Positions 1 to 8,190 of a stretch of DNA of 64,000 nt are shown in pieces (the first letter of the stretch is position 1; each line of letters opens with the position of its first letter). The DNA comes from Myxococcus eversor. GTDB lineage: Bacteria > Myxococcota > Myxococcia > Myxococcales > Myxococcaceae. Where the stretch lies: contig NZ_JAAIXY010000030.1 of assembly GCF_010894455.1 (NCBI RefSeq), positions 62,001 through 126,000 of the forward strand, given 5' to 3'. The translations under genes were made by a program, and so were the position numbers. Below the pieces are notes generated by a model. It made no database searches. It had not been told where the DNA came from and saw nothing but the letters and a program-made list of their open reading frames with translations.

Positions 1-186
1 CAGCAGCAGCGCCGTGAGCTTCGCGCGCCTGGCGAACAGGCGCTTGCCCGCGAGCGCCGCCACCAGCGCGACGCCATAGAGGCCCAGCGTCCACAGCGGG
101 AGCTGACCGGACACGGCCATCGACGCGAAGGCGCAGCCGGAGGCCACGTCCCGCAGCACCAGTCGCAGCCGCGCGCCCTTCGTCAT
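1..186 (-). CDS. TgpA-like transglutaminase membrane protein, N-terminal fragment
   Basis: Only the first 62 codons lie inside the window; the gene runs off the left edge. It starts at ATG 186-184. Its ATG overlaps the stop of the DUF58 gene (ATGA), so it is translationally coupled as the third gene of a MoxR-DUF58-transglutaminase operon. The visible part has a basic start and two hydrophobic stretches (around residues 13-25 and 30-48), as in the multi-helix N-terminus (DUF3488) of TgpA-type periplasmic transglutaminases. The assignment rests mainly on context, because this trio is very common in bacteria and the catalytic domain is not visible. Confidence 0.6.
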   Translation of the reverse strand, partial: MTKGARLRLVLRDVASGCAFASMAVSGQLPLWTLGLYGVALVAALAGKRLFARRAKLTALLL

Positions 187-1154
187 GCCGCCTCCTCTTC
201 TTCCTCGCGAGCGCCCTCGAAGCCCAGCCACGCCAGGGCTCGGAGGATGCGCTTCTCCTGCGCGGAGCCCGCCCCCGAGCGAAGCCGTCGGTCGGAGGTG
301 TTGAGCCCCACCTCATGGCCCTCGTCGAGCAGCCGGTGCGCCAGCGCGGCCACTTCCTCGCATCGCCGCTCCAACGCTTCGTCCGCGAGCCCCGCCTCCA
401 CGGTGAGCACCCACGTGCGGCGCTCCTCGCGCTCACGCTCCACGCGCAGGAGCTTCCCCGTCGACGCGCTCTTGAGCCAGTGGATGCGGCGCGCGTCCTC
501 ACCCTCGGCCAGCTCCCGGAGGCCCGTCACGTCGCCGCTGCCGTCGTTGCGGCGGGGGTTGCCCGAGTCACCCACGGGCCCGCGCTCCGCGTCCCCGGGT
601 TCCTGACACGCATAGGTGCGCTTGGGATAGATGAGCAGCAGTCCCTCCAGTGGAAGCACGCGCGTCTTGGCGAACAGGCCCAGGGGCCACGTCGTGGTGA
701 CACTCACGCCTGTCAGCCGCAGGGGGCCCCGGCGCGGCGCGATGAGGTTGGCCCGCACCACGTGCTCCACGTTCGCCGGCAGGTAGCCCACGCCGCCCCC
801 GCCCGTCAGAGGAGAGTCCGCCTCCGAGAAGGTGAGGGCGAAGGCATGGCCCTGCTTGCGGGACACGGCCCAGCGGAAGGCGAAGGGCTCCCCGGCGAAG
901 GCCGCGTCCGTGCCCACGCGCCGCACGGAGATGTCCCGGATGCACCGCTCCGACAGCACGCCGGACACCACCACCATGCTCAAGAGCAGGCCCAGCAGCA
1001 GGTACAGCAGGTTGTTGCCGGTGTTGAGCGCGCCCAGGCCCACGCCAAACGTCACCACCAGATACGTGCGGCCAATGCGCGTCACCTTGAGGGTGCGCGG
1101 CGGCCGCAGCCAGGCGCGAAGGCGCGCCCAGCGTTGCTTCAGGCGGGGCTTCAC
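183..1154 (-). CDS. DUF58 domain protein
   Basis: Membrane-anchored protein of the DUF58 family, usually encoded beside MoxR AAA+ ATPases and thought to be a client or partner in assembling or activating envelope complexes (family knowledge). Two hydrophobic segments near the N-terminus (about residues 28-60 of the chosen form, containing LLYLLLGLLLSMVVVSG) are followed by a soluble domain with the typical C-terminal DUF58 core: residues around GDVTGLRELAEGEDARRIHW, in which the R..Y/L..GD..R.IHW pattern is the family signature. I chose the GTG at 1154 because it overlaps the TGA of moxR (GTGA). An ATG 36 codons further upstream would lie deep inside the moxR gene and adds only a low-complexity Arg/Gly leader. 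Confidence 0.9.
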   Translation of the reverse strand: MKPRLKQRWARLRAWLRPPRTLKVTRIGRTYLVVTFGVGLGALNTGNNLLYLLLGLLLSMVVVSGVLSERCIRDISVRRVGTDAAFAGEPFAFRWAVSRKQGHAFALTFSEADSPLTGGGGVGYLPANVEHVVRANLIAPRRGPLRLTGVSVTTTWPLGLFAKTRVLPLEGLLLIYPKRTYACQEPGDAERGPVGDSGNPRRNDGSGDVTGLRELAEGEDARRIHWLKSASTGKLLRVEREREERRTWVLTVEAGLADEALERRCEEVAALAHRLLDEGHEVGLNTSDRRLRSGAGSAQEKRILRALAWLGFEGAREEEEEAA

Positions 1155-2134
1155 CGCGGCGCCGGCACCTTTCGGGTCAACTCCTCCAGGAGGTGCGCCG
1201 CCTCGTCGCGCGCGGCCACGCCCTGCACGGCGCTGCGCAGAAGCACGCGGTGCGCCCAGCACGGCACCAGCACCGCCCGCACGTCCCCGGGCGTCACGAA
1301 GTCACGCGCCTCCCACAAGGCCTGCGTCCGGGCCGCCGCGCCCAGCGCCAGCACCGCGCGCGTGGAGGCGCCTCGCTCGATATCGCCGTGCTCTCGCGTC
1401 GCCCGAGCCAGCCGCACCACGTAGTCGGCCACCGTGCCGTCCAGCCGCAGCTCCGCGGCGAGCGTCCGCAGCGTGTCCACCTCCTCGGGGCTGGACACCG
1501 TCTGCACGGCATCCAGGGGCGGCGCGCGTCCCCGGGTGGCCAAGAGCTTCGCCTCCACGTCTGGAGCGGGGTGCCCCAGGGACAGGCGCAGCATGAAGCG
1601 GTCCAGCTGGGAGTCCGGCAGGGGATAGGTGCCGGAGAAGTCCACCGGGTTCTGGGTGGCCACCACGGTGAAGGGCGAGGGCAGCGCGTGCGTGCTCCCG
1701 TCCAGCGACACCTGGCCCTGCGCCATGGCCTCCAGCAGCGCGGACTGCGTGCGGGGCGGGGCGCGGTTCAGCTCGTCCGCGAGCACCAACTGGCGGAAGA
1801 GGGGCCCGGGACGGAACTGGAAGGTGGCCGTCTGGGCGTGGAATATCTGGGCGCCGAGGATGTCGGCCGGCATCAGGTCCGCGGTGAACTGGACCCGCGC
1901 GAAGCTCAGCCCGCACGCCCGGGCCAGGGCCTCCGCCAGCGTCGTCTTGCCGACACCTGGCACGTCCTCCAGCAACAGGTGTCCACCGGCGACCAGGCAC
2001 GTCGCGACCAGGCGGGCCTGGGCTTCCTTGCCCTGGACGGCGCGGCCGAGCTCGGCGGCGATGCGCTCCATCGCCGTGCGCGCGGTTGCGGGGGAAGGTG
2101 CGGCGGTGGAGAGAACGCGGGCGGGCTGGTTCAT
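1151..2134 (-). CDS. MoxR-family AAA+ ATPase
   Basis: AAA+ ATPase of the MoxR class, 327 residues, the usual length. Visible motifs are a Walker A at residues 60-65 (GVGKTT within EDVPGVGKTTLAEAL), a Walker B with the MoxR-type VLADELNRAPP at about 117-127, and sensor 1 VATQNP. MoxR ATPases act as chaperone-like remodellers for metal-cofactor insertion or complex assembly. The gene is first in an operon with DUF58 and a transglutaminase-like gene, all joined by 4-base overlaps, so the three products are probably made in fixed proportion and work together at the inner membrane. The specific client is unknown. Confidence 0.93.
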   Translation of the reverse strand: MNQPARVLSTAAPSPATARTAMERIAAELGRAVQGKEAQARLVATCLVAGGHLLLEDVPGVGKTTLAEALARACGLSFARVQFTADLMPADILGAQIFHAQTATFQFRPGPLFRQLVLADELNRAPPRTQSALLEAMAQGQVSLDGSTHALPSPFTVVATQNPVDFSGTYPLPDSQLDRFMLRLSLGHPAPDVEAKLLATRGRAPPLDAVQTVSSPEEVDTLRTLAAELRLDGTVADYVVRLARATREHGDIERGASTRAVLALGAAARTQALWEARDFVTPGDVRAVLVPCWAHRVLLRSAVQGVAARDEAAHLLEELTRKVPAPR

Positions 2135-2219
2135 CTGCCCGCCACTCTAGCCGACTCCCCCGGGGGCCAGCACGCCAGACTCCAGGGCACCCCGCCGAGG
2201 CGCCCGCTCCCTCGTCACC

Positions 2220-2540
2220 TCAGAGGGAGAGCACGTCCTCGGGCGTGTAGTAGGGGCGGTGGGCGACGACGCTGGCGCCCACCCCGAAGTAGCGGAACAT
2301 CCGCTCGTGATGCGTGGCCAGCCCCTGCAGCTTCACCGAGTTCGCCATGTTCCGCGTCAATACGCCCACCGCGCTGTCCTTGAACTCGCGCAGATGGGTG
2401 AAGTCCAGCACCACCTCACAGCCCTTCAAGGCGTCCAGCGACAGCTGGACCTCGTGGGCCGTCTTCCCGTCCAGAACCCCTTCCAAACGCAGGGTGATGT
2501 GACCTGCGACGTCCTCGCGGTGGATCTGCAAACCCGCCAT
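2220..2540 (-). CDS. STAS-domain protein
   Basis: Small 106-residue single-domain protein of the STAS / anti-sigma-factor-antagonist type. The pattern GVLDGKTAHEVQLSLDAL...EVVLDFTHLREFKDSAVGVL matches the SpoIIAA-like fold: a conserved beta strand, then a loop preceding helix 2 where a Ser is normally phosphorylated (here FKDSAVG). The start at ATG 2540 has GGGAGAG eight bases upstream; a longer reading (to 2609) begins with an unlikely Cys/Arg-rich leader. Monocistronic; no kinase or phosphatase partner is next to it. It may act in a partner-switching pathway encoded elsewhere. Confidence 0.8.
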   Translation of the reverse strand: MAGLQIHREDVAGHITLRLEGVLDGKTAHEVQLSLDALKGCEVVLDFTHLREFKDSAVGVLTRNMANSVKLQGLATHHERMFRYFGVGASVVAHRPYYTPEDVLSL

Positions 2541-2764
2541 TGCTGTGCTCTCCCGTGGATGGTGTGTGCGCGCCGTGCCAAAGTCTTGGGCACGGCGGCA
2601 GGAGCACATTCCGGGCCACTGTCACACCCGGAAAACCCATGGAAAATCCATGGGGTGCACTGCCCGGCGCGAACACTGCCTCGGGTGGGGCAGGAATTTC
2701 AGCCCCGGATTCGTAACTTTGACGCGACTGTCCTGTGCCGGGCGCCCTGGGTGTCGTCTGGCGA

Positions 2765-3502
2765 TCAACCCTGGCGATCAATCGTCTTCTGTTGGTCGAC
2801 CAGGGTGAGCTGACGCTCCTGGTAGGCCTTCAGCTTGCGGAACTCCTTCACCACCTTGGTGGGGTAGCCCGCCATGAACTTCGTGCGCGACTCCTTCTTC
2901 GCGAGGATTCGCCGGGCCAGTCCGGGACCCGCGTTGTAGGCGACCAGGGCCTTCTCCACGGAGCCGAAGCGCTCGATGAGGTCCGCCAGGTACGCGGTGC
3001 CCAGCGCCACGTTCGTCTCCGCGTCGAACAGGTTGGTGCTGCGGCCCAGCCGGTAGCCGGCCTTGTCCGCCAGCCACGTCCCCGTGTCCGGCATCACCTG
3101 CATCAGCCCCATGGCGCCCACGTGGGACACCGCGTAGTTGTTGAAGGAGCTCTCGCACTTGATGACCGCCACCACCAGCAGCGGGTCCACGTTGTTGCGC
3201 TGGGCCTCGCGGACGATGGCCACCGACAGCCGGCGCTGCTGGTGCACCGGCAGGCCCGATGCCTTCACCAGCTCCACCACGCCCAGCCGCTCCGCCTCCG
3301 CGTGCAGCGCCTCGTCCTCGTACGCCTGGAGCTTCGCCAGCGCCGCCCGCAGCTCCAGCTCCCGCTGCTCCAGCCGGGTGCGCAGCTGCGTCACCTCCGC
3401 CGGCTCACCCTGGGGACCCGAGGGCACCTGCACCGGAAACGCCTGAGCACCCGCACCCACCAACATCGCAGCCGTCGTCACCGCCACCGTCCAACCCCTC
3501 AT
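2765..3502 (-). CDS. Lytic transglycosylase (SLT domain), exported
   Basis: Periplasmic peptidoglycan-cleaving enzyme, 245 residues. A signal peptide (residues 1-22, hydrophobic core ending AGAQA) is followed by a short coiled segment (about residues 36-65, rich in Glu/Arg/Leu) and a Slt-type catalytic domain from about residue 90. The catalytic Glu is in VIKCESSFNN, followed by VSHVGAMGLMQVMPDTG and YNAGPG, the three motifs that define family 1 lytic transglycosylases. Its role would be wall remodelling or making space for envelope machines. Nothing in the flanking genes narrows this. The 220 bases upstream of its 3' neighbour carry no gene. Confidence 0.93.
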   Translation of the reverse strand: MRGWTVAVTTAAMLVGAGAQAFPVQVPSGPQGEPAEVTQLRTRLEQRELELRAALAKLQAYEDEALHAEAERLGVVELVKASGLPVHQQRRLSVAIVREAQRNNVDPLLVVAVIKCESSFNNYAVSHVGAMGLMQVMPDTGTWLADKAGYRLGRSTNLFDAETNVALGTAYLADLIERFGSVEKALVAYNAGPGLARRILAKKESRTKFMAGYPTKVVKEFRKLKAYQERQLTLVDQQKTIDRQG

Positions 3503-3765
3503 CCCACCCTCCCCAGTTCGTTCGACTCCGACGGGGAGACACCCAAGCAGGCGCCGTGCCAGCGCCCTCGGCGGGGGTTGCAGGCCTCTATCTCCTTTAG
3601 ATCTCTTGGAACTCCGACTGACTCATGGGCCGCGCGGCTTCTCACGGGTCGGAAAAAATGCCCGGAGAGGGAACTTTGCTTCCTGTGAAAAGCACATGGG
3701 TTGCCTGGGGGCTTTCGCGTTCCTAGCTTGCGCCAGTCCGGCTAGGGGACGAGGGGAGGTGTCGC

Positions 3766-3924
3766 GTGTACTGGACGATAGGGATGATCCTGATGGTGCT
3801 GTGGGGGCTGGGCCTGACGGCGGGTTCCACCGAGGGGTACTGGGTGCACCTGTTCATGGTCTTCGCGCTGTTCGCCTTCGTGATGGGCGTGGTGTCGCGG
3901 GGCCGGCGGACGGCGCTGTCATGA
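3766..3924 (+). CDS. Small lmo0937-type (DUF5670) membrane protein
   Basis: 52-residue protein from GTG 3766, with GAGGGGAGG 5-6 bases upstream. It reads as an N-terminal YWTIGMILMVLWGLGL helix, a short loop with GSTEGYW, and a second hydrophobic helix HLFMVFALFAFVMGVV ending in a basic tail. This is the layout of the tiny lmo0937-like family (normally about 45-55 residues, beginning MYWTI or similar). The function of that family is unknown; members are often stress-induced. Its TGA overlaps the ATG of the zinc-ribbon gene (ATGA), so the two are co-translated. Confidence 0.75.
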   Translation: MYWTIGMILMVLWGLGLTAGSTEGYWVHLFMVFALFAFVMGVVSRGRRTALS

Positions 3925-4487
3925 GTGGCTCGGGCCTGGAGGCGGAGGGCGTGGAGCTGCCTCGGGACACCGCGGGCTTCACGCGCCGCGAGTGTCCCAG
4001 TTGCATGCGCCCCTTCAAGACGCGGCCAGGCCCGCATGACGCCCGCGCGCTGTTGCACAAGCTCCAGGCCTTCTTCGCGCTGGAGAACGCGCACGAAGGC
4101 GAGGAGGGGCTGCCCGTGTGGCGCTGCCCCTACTGCGGCCATCGCGCGGAGGCGGACGGCTTCCTCACCCCCGCGCAGCAGACGCATCTGGAGGCGGTGG
4201 CGCGCGCGTGGGCGAACCACGTCCGCTACGAGCAGCTCGCGCACGTCTCGCGCACGCTGTCGCTCAACCCCCGGCCGACCTTCGTCGCGGTGGCGCCGGA
4301 GTCGCTGCCGGGGCCCATGGAGCCGGAGCCGGACGAGCTGCTGCGCGTGATTCCCATGCTGTGCTGCGGTGAGGACGTGAAGCTGCTCTGGGAGTGGGAT
4401 CAGCTCATCTTCTGTTCCCGCTGTGGCGCCCGGCATGGGGGCTTGAGCGGTCGGCAGCAGATCCAACTGGAGGTCATCCCGGAATAG
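3921..4487 (+). CDS. Zinc-ribbon protein of unknown function
   Basis: 188-residue soluble protein with three cysteine knuckles: CPSC (about residue 25), CPYC (about 70) and CSRC (near the C-terminus), plus a CC pair at about residue 150. The spacing suggests two zinc ribbons. No catalytic motif is visible. It is translationally coupled to the preceding small membrane protein, so the pair may form a membrane-linked sensor or assembly factor, but this is inference only. I do not recognise the family. Confidence 0.7.
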   Translation: MSGSGLEAEGVELPRDTAGFTRRECPSCMRPFKTRPGPHDARALLHKLQAFFALENAHEGEEGLPVWRCPYCGHRAEADGFLTPAQQTHLEAVARAWANHVRYEQLAHVSRTLSLNPRPTFVAVAPESLPGPMEPEPDELLRVIPMLCCGEDVKLLWEWDQLIFCSRCGARHGGLSGRQQIQLEVIPE

Positions 4488-4537
4488 CCCTGGGGGGCTG
4501 TGGACGCGAGCCGCCCGGGACGGCAGGCTCGCGCGCC

Positions 4538-5614
4538 ATGACGAAGTTCCCCTGGAGAGGACTGCTCGCGGGCCTGTGGCTGCTGTCGAGCGCCGCCTCC
4601 GCCCACGACGCCGACATCCTCTACACGCAGGTGCGCCGCGCCGGGCCCGCCGAGGCCGAGGTGCGCCAGGTCGTCACGCTCACCGCCAGCACGCTGGGCC
4701 TGCTCGTCCCCGCGGACGCGGACGGGGATGGGACGGTGTCCCAGGCGGATCTCGACGCCCGCCGTCCCGCGCTCGAGGTCGGCGTGTGGGACGCGATGCC
4801 GCTCACCGCTGGCGGCCAGCCCTGCACACGCACCTCCCACACCGCGTTGCTCCGCCAGACGTTCGTGGAGCTGTCCGCCACCTTCACCTGTCCGAAGGGG
4901 GCGCTCCAGCAGCGCTACACCGTGCTGTCGGTGCTGCCCGCCGGCTATCGCGTCATCCTGGGCAGCGCGGTGGACGGGGAGCTGCCCGGGGCGCTCTTCG
5001 CGGACGCCACGCAGCCCTCGCTCGCCATTCCCGGAGCGGGGGAGGGGACGTCGTCGGCCGTGAGCGGCTTCGTCGGCTGGGTGGGGCTGGGCCTGCGCCA
5101 CATCTTCGAGGGCGTGGATCATCTCGCCTTCCTGCTGGCGGTGCTGTTGGTGGGGGGCGGGCTCAAGCGGGTGCTGCTCCTGGTGACGTCCTTCACGGTG
5201 GCGCACTCGCTCACGCTGGGGGCCACCGCGCTTGGCTGGATAGTCCTCGACGAGGGCCGGGTGCGCTGGGTGGAGGCCGCCATCGCCGCGTCCATCATCT
5301 ACGTGGCGGCGGAGAACCTGGTGCTGAAGGAGCACCGCCACCGCGCGCTCATCACCTTCCTCTTCGGGCTGGTGCACGGCTTCGGCTTCGCGAGCGTGCT
5401 GGCGGGCTATGGCCTGGGAGACTCGGTGGTGAAGGGGCTGCTCGGCTTCAACCTGGGCGTGGAGCTGGGGCAGGCGATTGTCGTGGTGGTGTTGCTGCCG
5501 CCGCTGCGCATGCTCCAGCGCAGGCCCGGGCTGCACCGGGGGGCGGTGCGAGTGTTGTCCGTGTGCATCCTCGCGGCTGGTGGTTACTGGATGGTCGAGC
5601 GCGCACTCGGTTGA
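4538..5614 (+). CDS. HupE/UreJ-type membrane protein
   Basis: 358-residue integral membrane protein with a signal peptide (residues 1-22, ending AASA), a periplasmic domain of about 170 residues, then six or so transmembrane helices. The C-terminal half carries the HupE/UreJ signature GLRHIFEGVDHLAFLLA (metal-ligating His and Asp) and TVAHSLTLG, with a second cluster LVHGFGFAS. HupE and UreJ relatives are linked to nickel or cobalt uptake. The N-terminal domain has an EF-hand-like loop, DADGDGTVSQADLD, that probably binds calcium. No hydrogenase or urease genes are close, so the transported metal is unknown. Confidence 0.85.
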   Translation: MTKFPWRGLLAGLWLLSSAASAHDADILYTQVRRAGPAEAEVRQVVTLTASTLGLLVPADADGDGTVSQADLDARRPALEVGVWDAMPLTAGGQPCTRTSHTALLRQTFVELSATFTCPKGALQQRYTVLSVLPAGYRVILGSAVDGELPGALFADATQPSLAIPGAGEGTSSAVSGFVGWVGLGLRHIFEGVDHLAFLLAVLLVGGGLKRVLLLVTSFTVAHSLTLGATALGWIVLDEGRVRWVEAAIAASIIYVAAENLVLKEHRHRALITFLFGLVHGFGFASVLAGYGLGDSVVKGLLGFNLGVELGQAIVVVVLLPPLRMLQRRPGLHRGAVRVLSVCILAAGGYWMVERALG

Positions 5615-5628
5615 ATCCGGAGACACCC

Positions 5629-5660
5629 ATCCCTACGTTGGGCTCGAAGTGGGTAGGGAT
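5629..5660. repeat. Inverted repeat, 8-base arms, 16-base spacer
   Basis: ATCCCTAC at 5629-5636 and its exact complement GTAGGGAT at 5653-5660 flank a 16-base spacer. It sits between the HupE-like gene and the next gene, just before the ribosome site (GGGGGACG) of the latter. It could be an operator for a dimeric regulator or an RNA hairpin controlling the gene at 5673. Confidence 0.5.
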
Positions 5661-5672
5661 CGGGGGACGTAG

Positions 5673-6146
5673 ATGGGTGCGAGGCATACCCGGCTGGCCG
5701 CGGCACTGGCGGCCGCGTGGGAGGCGGAGGTCGTCTCCGCCCGGCGGATGACGATGCTCGCCGAGCGGATCATGGATGCGAGGGTCCGCGCGAGGCTGAT
5801 GGTGCTCGCCGCCTTCTGCCGAGCGCACGCCTCGCGGTTGCTCGCGCGACTGGCGGCGCTGGGACGGGGGCCCCTGCCGGTGCCCCCAGAGGAGATTGAA
5901 CTGGACGCGGACACGCTCAAGGAGCTGCGGCGGGAGGGCGCCTTCGCCCGAGCCTCCGCCGCGCGCTACGAGACGACCGCGGAGCTGGCCCGGCAGCAGG
6001 CGGACCTGTCCTCCGCGTGGGTCTGCGAGCTCAACCGCACCGAGGAGCAGGATCGCGCCCGGGAGCTGCTCGCCCTGGCCGAAGGACCCCTGGCCGCGAC
6101 CACCATGGCCAGCTCCACCGCCGCCGCCGCGCCCGCCGACTCCTGA
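5673..6146 (+). CDS. Helical protein, ferritin-like/DUF2383-like, unknown function
   Basis: 157 residues, almost entirely alpha-helical and rich in Ala, Leu, Arg and Glu. Starts at ATG 5673 with GGGGGACG just upstream. Two pairs of long amphipathic helices (about 3-50, 62-100 and 90-140) suggest a four-helix bundle. Short runs such as AAWEAEVVSARRMTMLAERI resemble ferritin-like or DUF2383-type proteins, but the paired Glu-x-x-His metal ligands of true ferritins are not clear. No signal peptide. It may be co-transcribed with the HupE-like gene 58 bases upstream. Confidence 0.55.
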   Translation: MGARHTRLAAALAAAWEAEVVSARRMTMLAERIMDARVRARLMVLAAFCRAHASRLLARLAALGRGPLPVPPEEIELDADTLKELRREGAFARASAARYETTAELARQQADLSSAWVCELNRTEEQDRARELLALAEGPLAATTMASSTAAAAPADS

Positions 6147-6211
6147 AAACGAGCGTCGGGCGCTCGCTCTCCCGGTGACAGTCCCGGCTTTTTGGGCGTA
6201 GAAATCCGCCC

Positions 6212-6982
6212 ATGGCGAAGGAGAGCTACGACGATCTCATCTTTCAGCTCGGCGACCTCGCCCGGGACAGACTCCCGGGCAAGCCGAACTGCCCCCGCTC
6301 CATGGACCGCGTCTACAAGGCGGAGGAGGCGGTGGTGGCGCGCCGTGACGAACTGGCGGCGTTCGAGCAGGAGATGAACGACGAGGACGCCACCTATCAG
6401 GCGTTCCTCGACGAGCAGGAAGCGGAGAAGGTCGGCCTCCAGGCCTCCGTCCGCAAGTGGAAGAAGGCGGTGGATGCCATCGACGGCAAGGTGAAGGACC
6501 TGCGCAAGACGCTCGCCACCAAGCGCGCGGAGCTGCGCTACGCCGCCGATGGCCTCCTCAAGCTGGAGGCGAAGATCTCCGACATGGAGCTGACGCGGCA
6601 GGACGTCTCCCGCATCGACGTCGCTCGCACCAACCTCAAGAAGAACCGACTGACGCAGATGCGGCTCGGCCGGGAGGTCGAGGATCTGGACGAGCGGCTG
6701 TCCACCGCCCTCACCCCGGAGCCCGGGCAGCCCGGCTCTGCCGGCATCCTGGCCCACAAGCGCCTGCTGGAGATGGAGGACGAGGCCGAGGTCCGGCTGG
6801 CCGAGCACGACCGGCGCATGGCGGAAGTGGATCAATCCATCGCCACGTTGGAGGAACAGGTGAAGGCCGCCGAGGATTATCTGGATCAAGCGCTGTTCCT
6901 GTTGGGCGAGGACGTGTACGCTCAGCGAATCGCTGACGCGCAGCTCGCCGCCTTCTACCCAAGGCTTGATCGCGCTCAGTGA
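6212..6982 (+). CDS. Coiled-coil protein of unknown function
   Basis: 256-residue cytoplasmic protein dominated by coiled coil: long heptad-like Glu/Lys/Ala/Leu stretches occupy about residues 30-170 and 190-235, interrupted by a short Pro/Gly hinge (EPGQPGSAG, about residues 170-178). No signal peptide, catalytic motif or cysteine pair is seen apart from one Cys near residue 28. Conserved uncharacterised coiled-coil proteins of this size are common in myxobacteria. It ends just before the rplC promoter, so it is probably transcribed on its own. Confidence 0.65.
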   Translation: MAKESYDDLIFQLGDLARDRLPGKPNCPRSMDRVYKAEEAVVARRDELAAFEQEMNDEDATYQAFLDEQEAEKVGLQASVRKWKKAVDAIDGKVKDLRKTLATKRAELRYAADGLLKLEAKISDMELTRQDVSRIDVARTNLKKNRLTQMRLGREVEDLDERLSTALTPEPGQPGSAGILAHKRLLEMEDEAEVRLAEHDRRMAEVDQSIATLEEQVKAAEDYLDQALFLLGEDVYAQRIADAQLAAFYPRLDRAQ

Positions 6983-7004
6983 GGCGCTCCCCCGCCCGTA
7001 GTGC

Positions 7005-7032
7005 TTGACGTGGGGGGTATGTCTGCTACATT
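7005..7032 (+). promoter_or_regulatory. Sigma70-type promoter of rplC
   Basis: TTGACG (7005-7010) and TACATT (7027-7032) are spaced by 16 bases, close to the vegetative consensus, and lie about 97 bases before the rplC start. The leader in between is unusually AT-rich (TTGATTTTATTGGGTTTTT) for this genome and ends in a short GCGCG-containing fold near the ribosome site, so it may carry a leader-RNA control element. Confidence 0.7.
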
Positions 7033-7129
7033 GCGCCGCTTCTCGGGGACCGCAGTGTAGTTTGCGGGCCAGATCATTGATTTTATTGGGTTTTTCCGCG
7101 CCTACGCGCGCTGGCAGTGTGAGGACGAC

Positions 7130-7804
7130 GTGAAGGGTCTGATTGGCAAGAAAATCGGGATGACCCAGGTGTTCAATGACGAGGGCAACCTCGTTCCCGT
7201 GACGGTCATCGACGTGAGCACCTGCCAGGTCGTGGGCAAGCGTACCCCGGAGAAGGATCAGTACTCCGCGGTCACCCTGGGCTTTGGTGAGATTCGCGAG
7301 AAGATTCTGAACAAGTGCGAGCGGGGCTTCTTCAAGAAGGCCAACGTCCCGTATCGCCGCCACGTGAAGGAGTTCCGCGTCACGGTGGAGGAGTCCACCT
7401 CCTTCAACGTCGGCGACGCCGTCAAGGCGGACCTCTTCTCCAAGGGCCAGCTCGTGGACGTCACGGGCGTGACCAAGGGTCGTGGCTTCTCCGGCGTCAT
7501 GCGCCGCTGGAGCTTCAAGGGTTCGCAGACCAAGACGCACGGTACGCACGAGTATCAGCGTCACCCGGGCGCCATCGGACAGCGCAAGACGCCGGGCCGC
7601 GTCTACCCCAACAAGAAGATGCCGGGTCACTACGGCGTGGAGCAGGTCACCACGCAGAACCTGACCGTCGTCGAAGTGGACCTGGAGAAGGGCCTCGTGC
7701 TGGTCAAGGGCGCCGTCCCCGGCCACAACAACGCCATCGTCTTCCTGCGCCCCAGCATCAAGGTGGCGATGCGCGAGCAGCACAAGGCCGCGCGCCGCGG
7801 TTGA
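7130..7804 (+). CDS. rplC: 50S ribosomal protein L3
   Basis: 224-residue ribosomal protein L3 (typically about 210). The N-terminus GLIGKKIGMTQVF is diagnostic, and the central loop contains RHPGAIGQRKTPGRV, in which the Gln after GAIG is the residue methylated by PrmB in E. coli. C-terminal strands and the basic tail are complete. It starts at GTG 7130 after TGTGAGG. It is not followed by rplD: a strong terminator comes within 40 bases. L3 normally sits in the S10 operon, so this is either a relocated gene or a second copy. Confidence 0.95.
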   Translation: MKGLIGKKIGMTQVFNDEGNLVPVTVIDVSTCQVVGKRTPEKDQYSAVTLGFGEIREKILNKCERGFFKKANVPYRRHVKEFRVTVEESTSFNVGDAVKADLFSKGQLVDVTGVTKGRGFSGVMRRWSFKGSQTKTHGTHEYQRHPGAIGQRKTPGRVYPNKKMPGHYGVEQVTTQNLTVVEVDLEKGLVLVKGAVPGHNNAIVFLRPSIKVAMREQHKAARRG

Positions 7805-7840
7805 TCCGCTGCTGAGCGTCTTCTCCTGAAGCGCTCCTGA

Positions 7841-7893
7841 CGCCCCGCTTCCGGGCCCGACTCGTCGGGCATCCGGGCGGGGCGTTTTCTTTT
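7841..7893 (+). terminator. Rho-independent terminator of rplC
   Basis: Perfect 8-base arms CGCCCCGC (7841-7848) and GCGGGGCG (7877-7884), with an inner GCCCGA/TCGGGC pairing in the loop, followed directly by TTTTCTTTT. This closes rplC as a single-gene transcript. Confidence 0.9.
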
Positions 7894-8190
7894 GCGGGTT
7901 TCGCTGGAGCCGGGGTGGGCACGGGTGTGCCCCCGGTGGGAAGCCGTGGCCCGTGTCGTGCCCGGGCGTGGGCGTTTGGGCGCCCTGAAACGTTGACCGG
8001 TGGGCGGCGCGGCTGCCCAGGGGTGAAAATAATTCCGCCTCGTGGCCCGAATGCCTTGTCGTGAGTGGAAGCCGTGCGCACATGGATGCGCCACGAAGGG
8101 ACCTGGCGTCGGGTGACGCAGGCGCCCTGGATGGGGGAGGCTTTGGACTCCCGCACACGGCGGCCCATCCCCTTGGGCCGGGCAGGAACC
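7894..8190 (+). other. Non-coding leader region before the nfs/glt-like cluster
   Basis: About 300 bases between the rplC terminator and the first cluster gene. It should hold the cluster promoter, but no convincing sigma70 or sigma54 element was found. The left part is rich in GGGCAC/GTGCCC-type inverted repeats (about 7917-7960); an AT-rich patch (GAAAATAATT, about 8022) is the best candidate for promoter melting. Confidence 0.4.

Noticed and set aside
8035..8065. Sigma54 promoter (TGGCCCG...CCTTG) before the nfs-like cluster
   Set aside because: The GG/GC spacing and the -12 element do not match the consensus.
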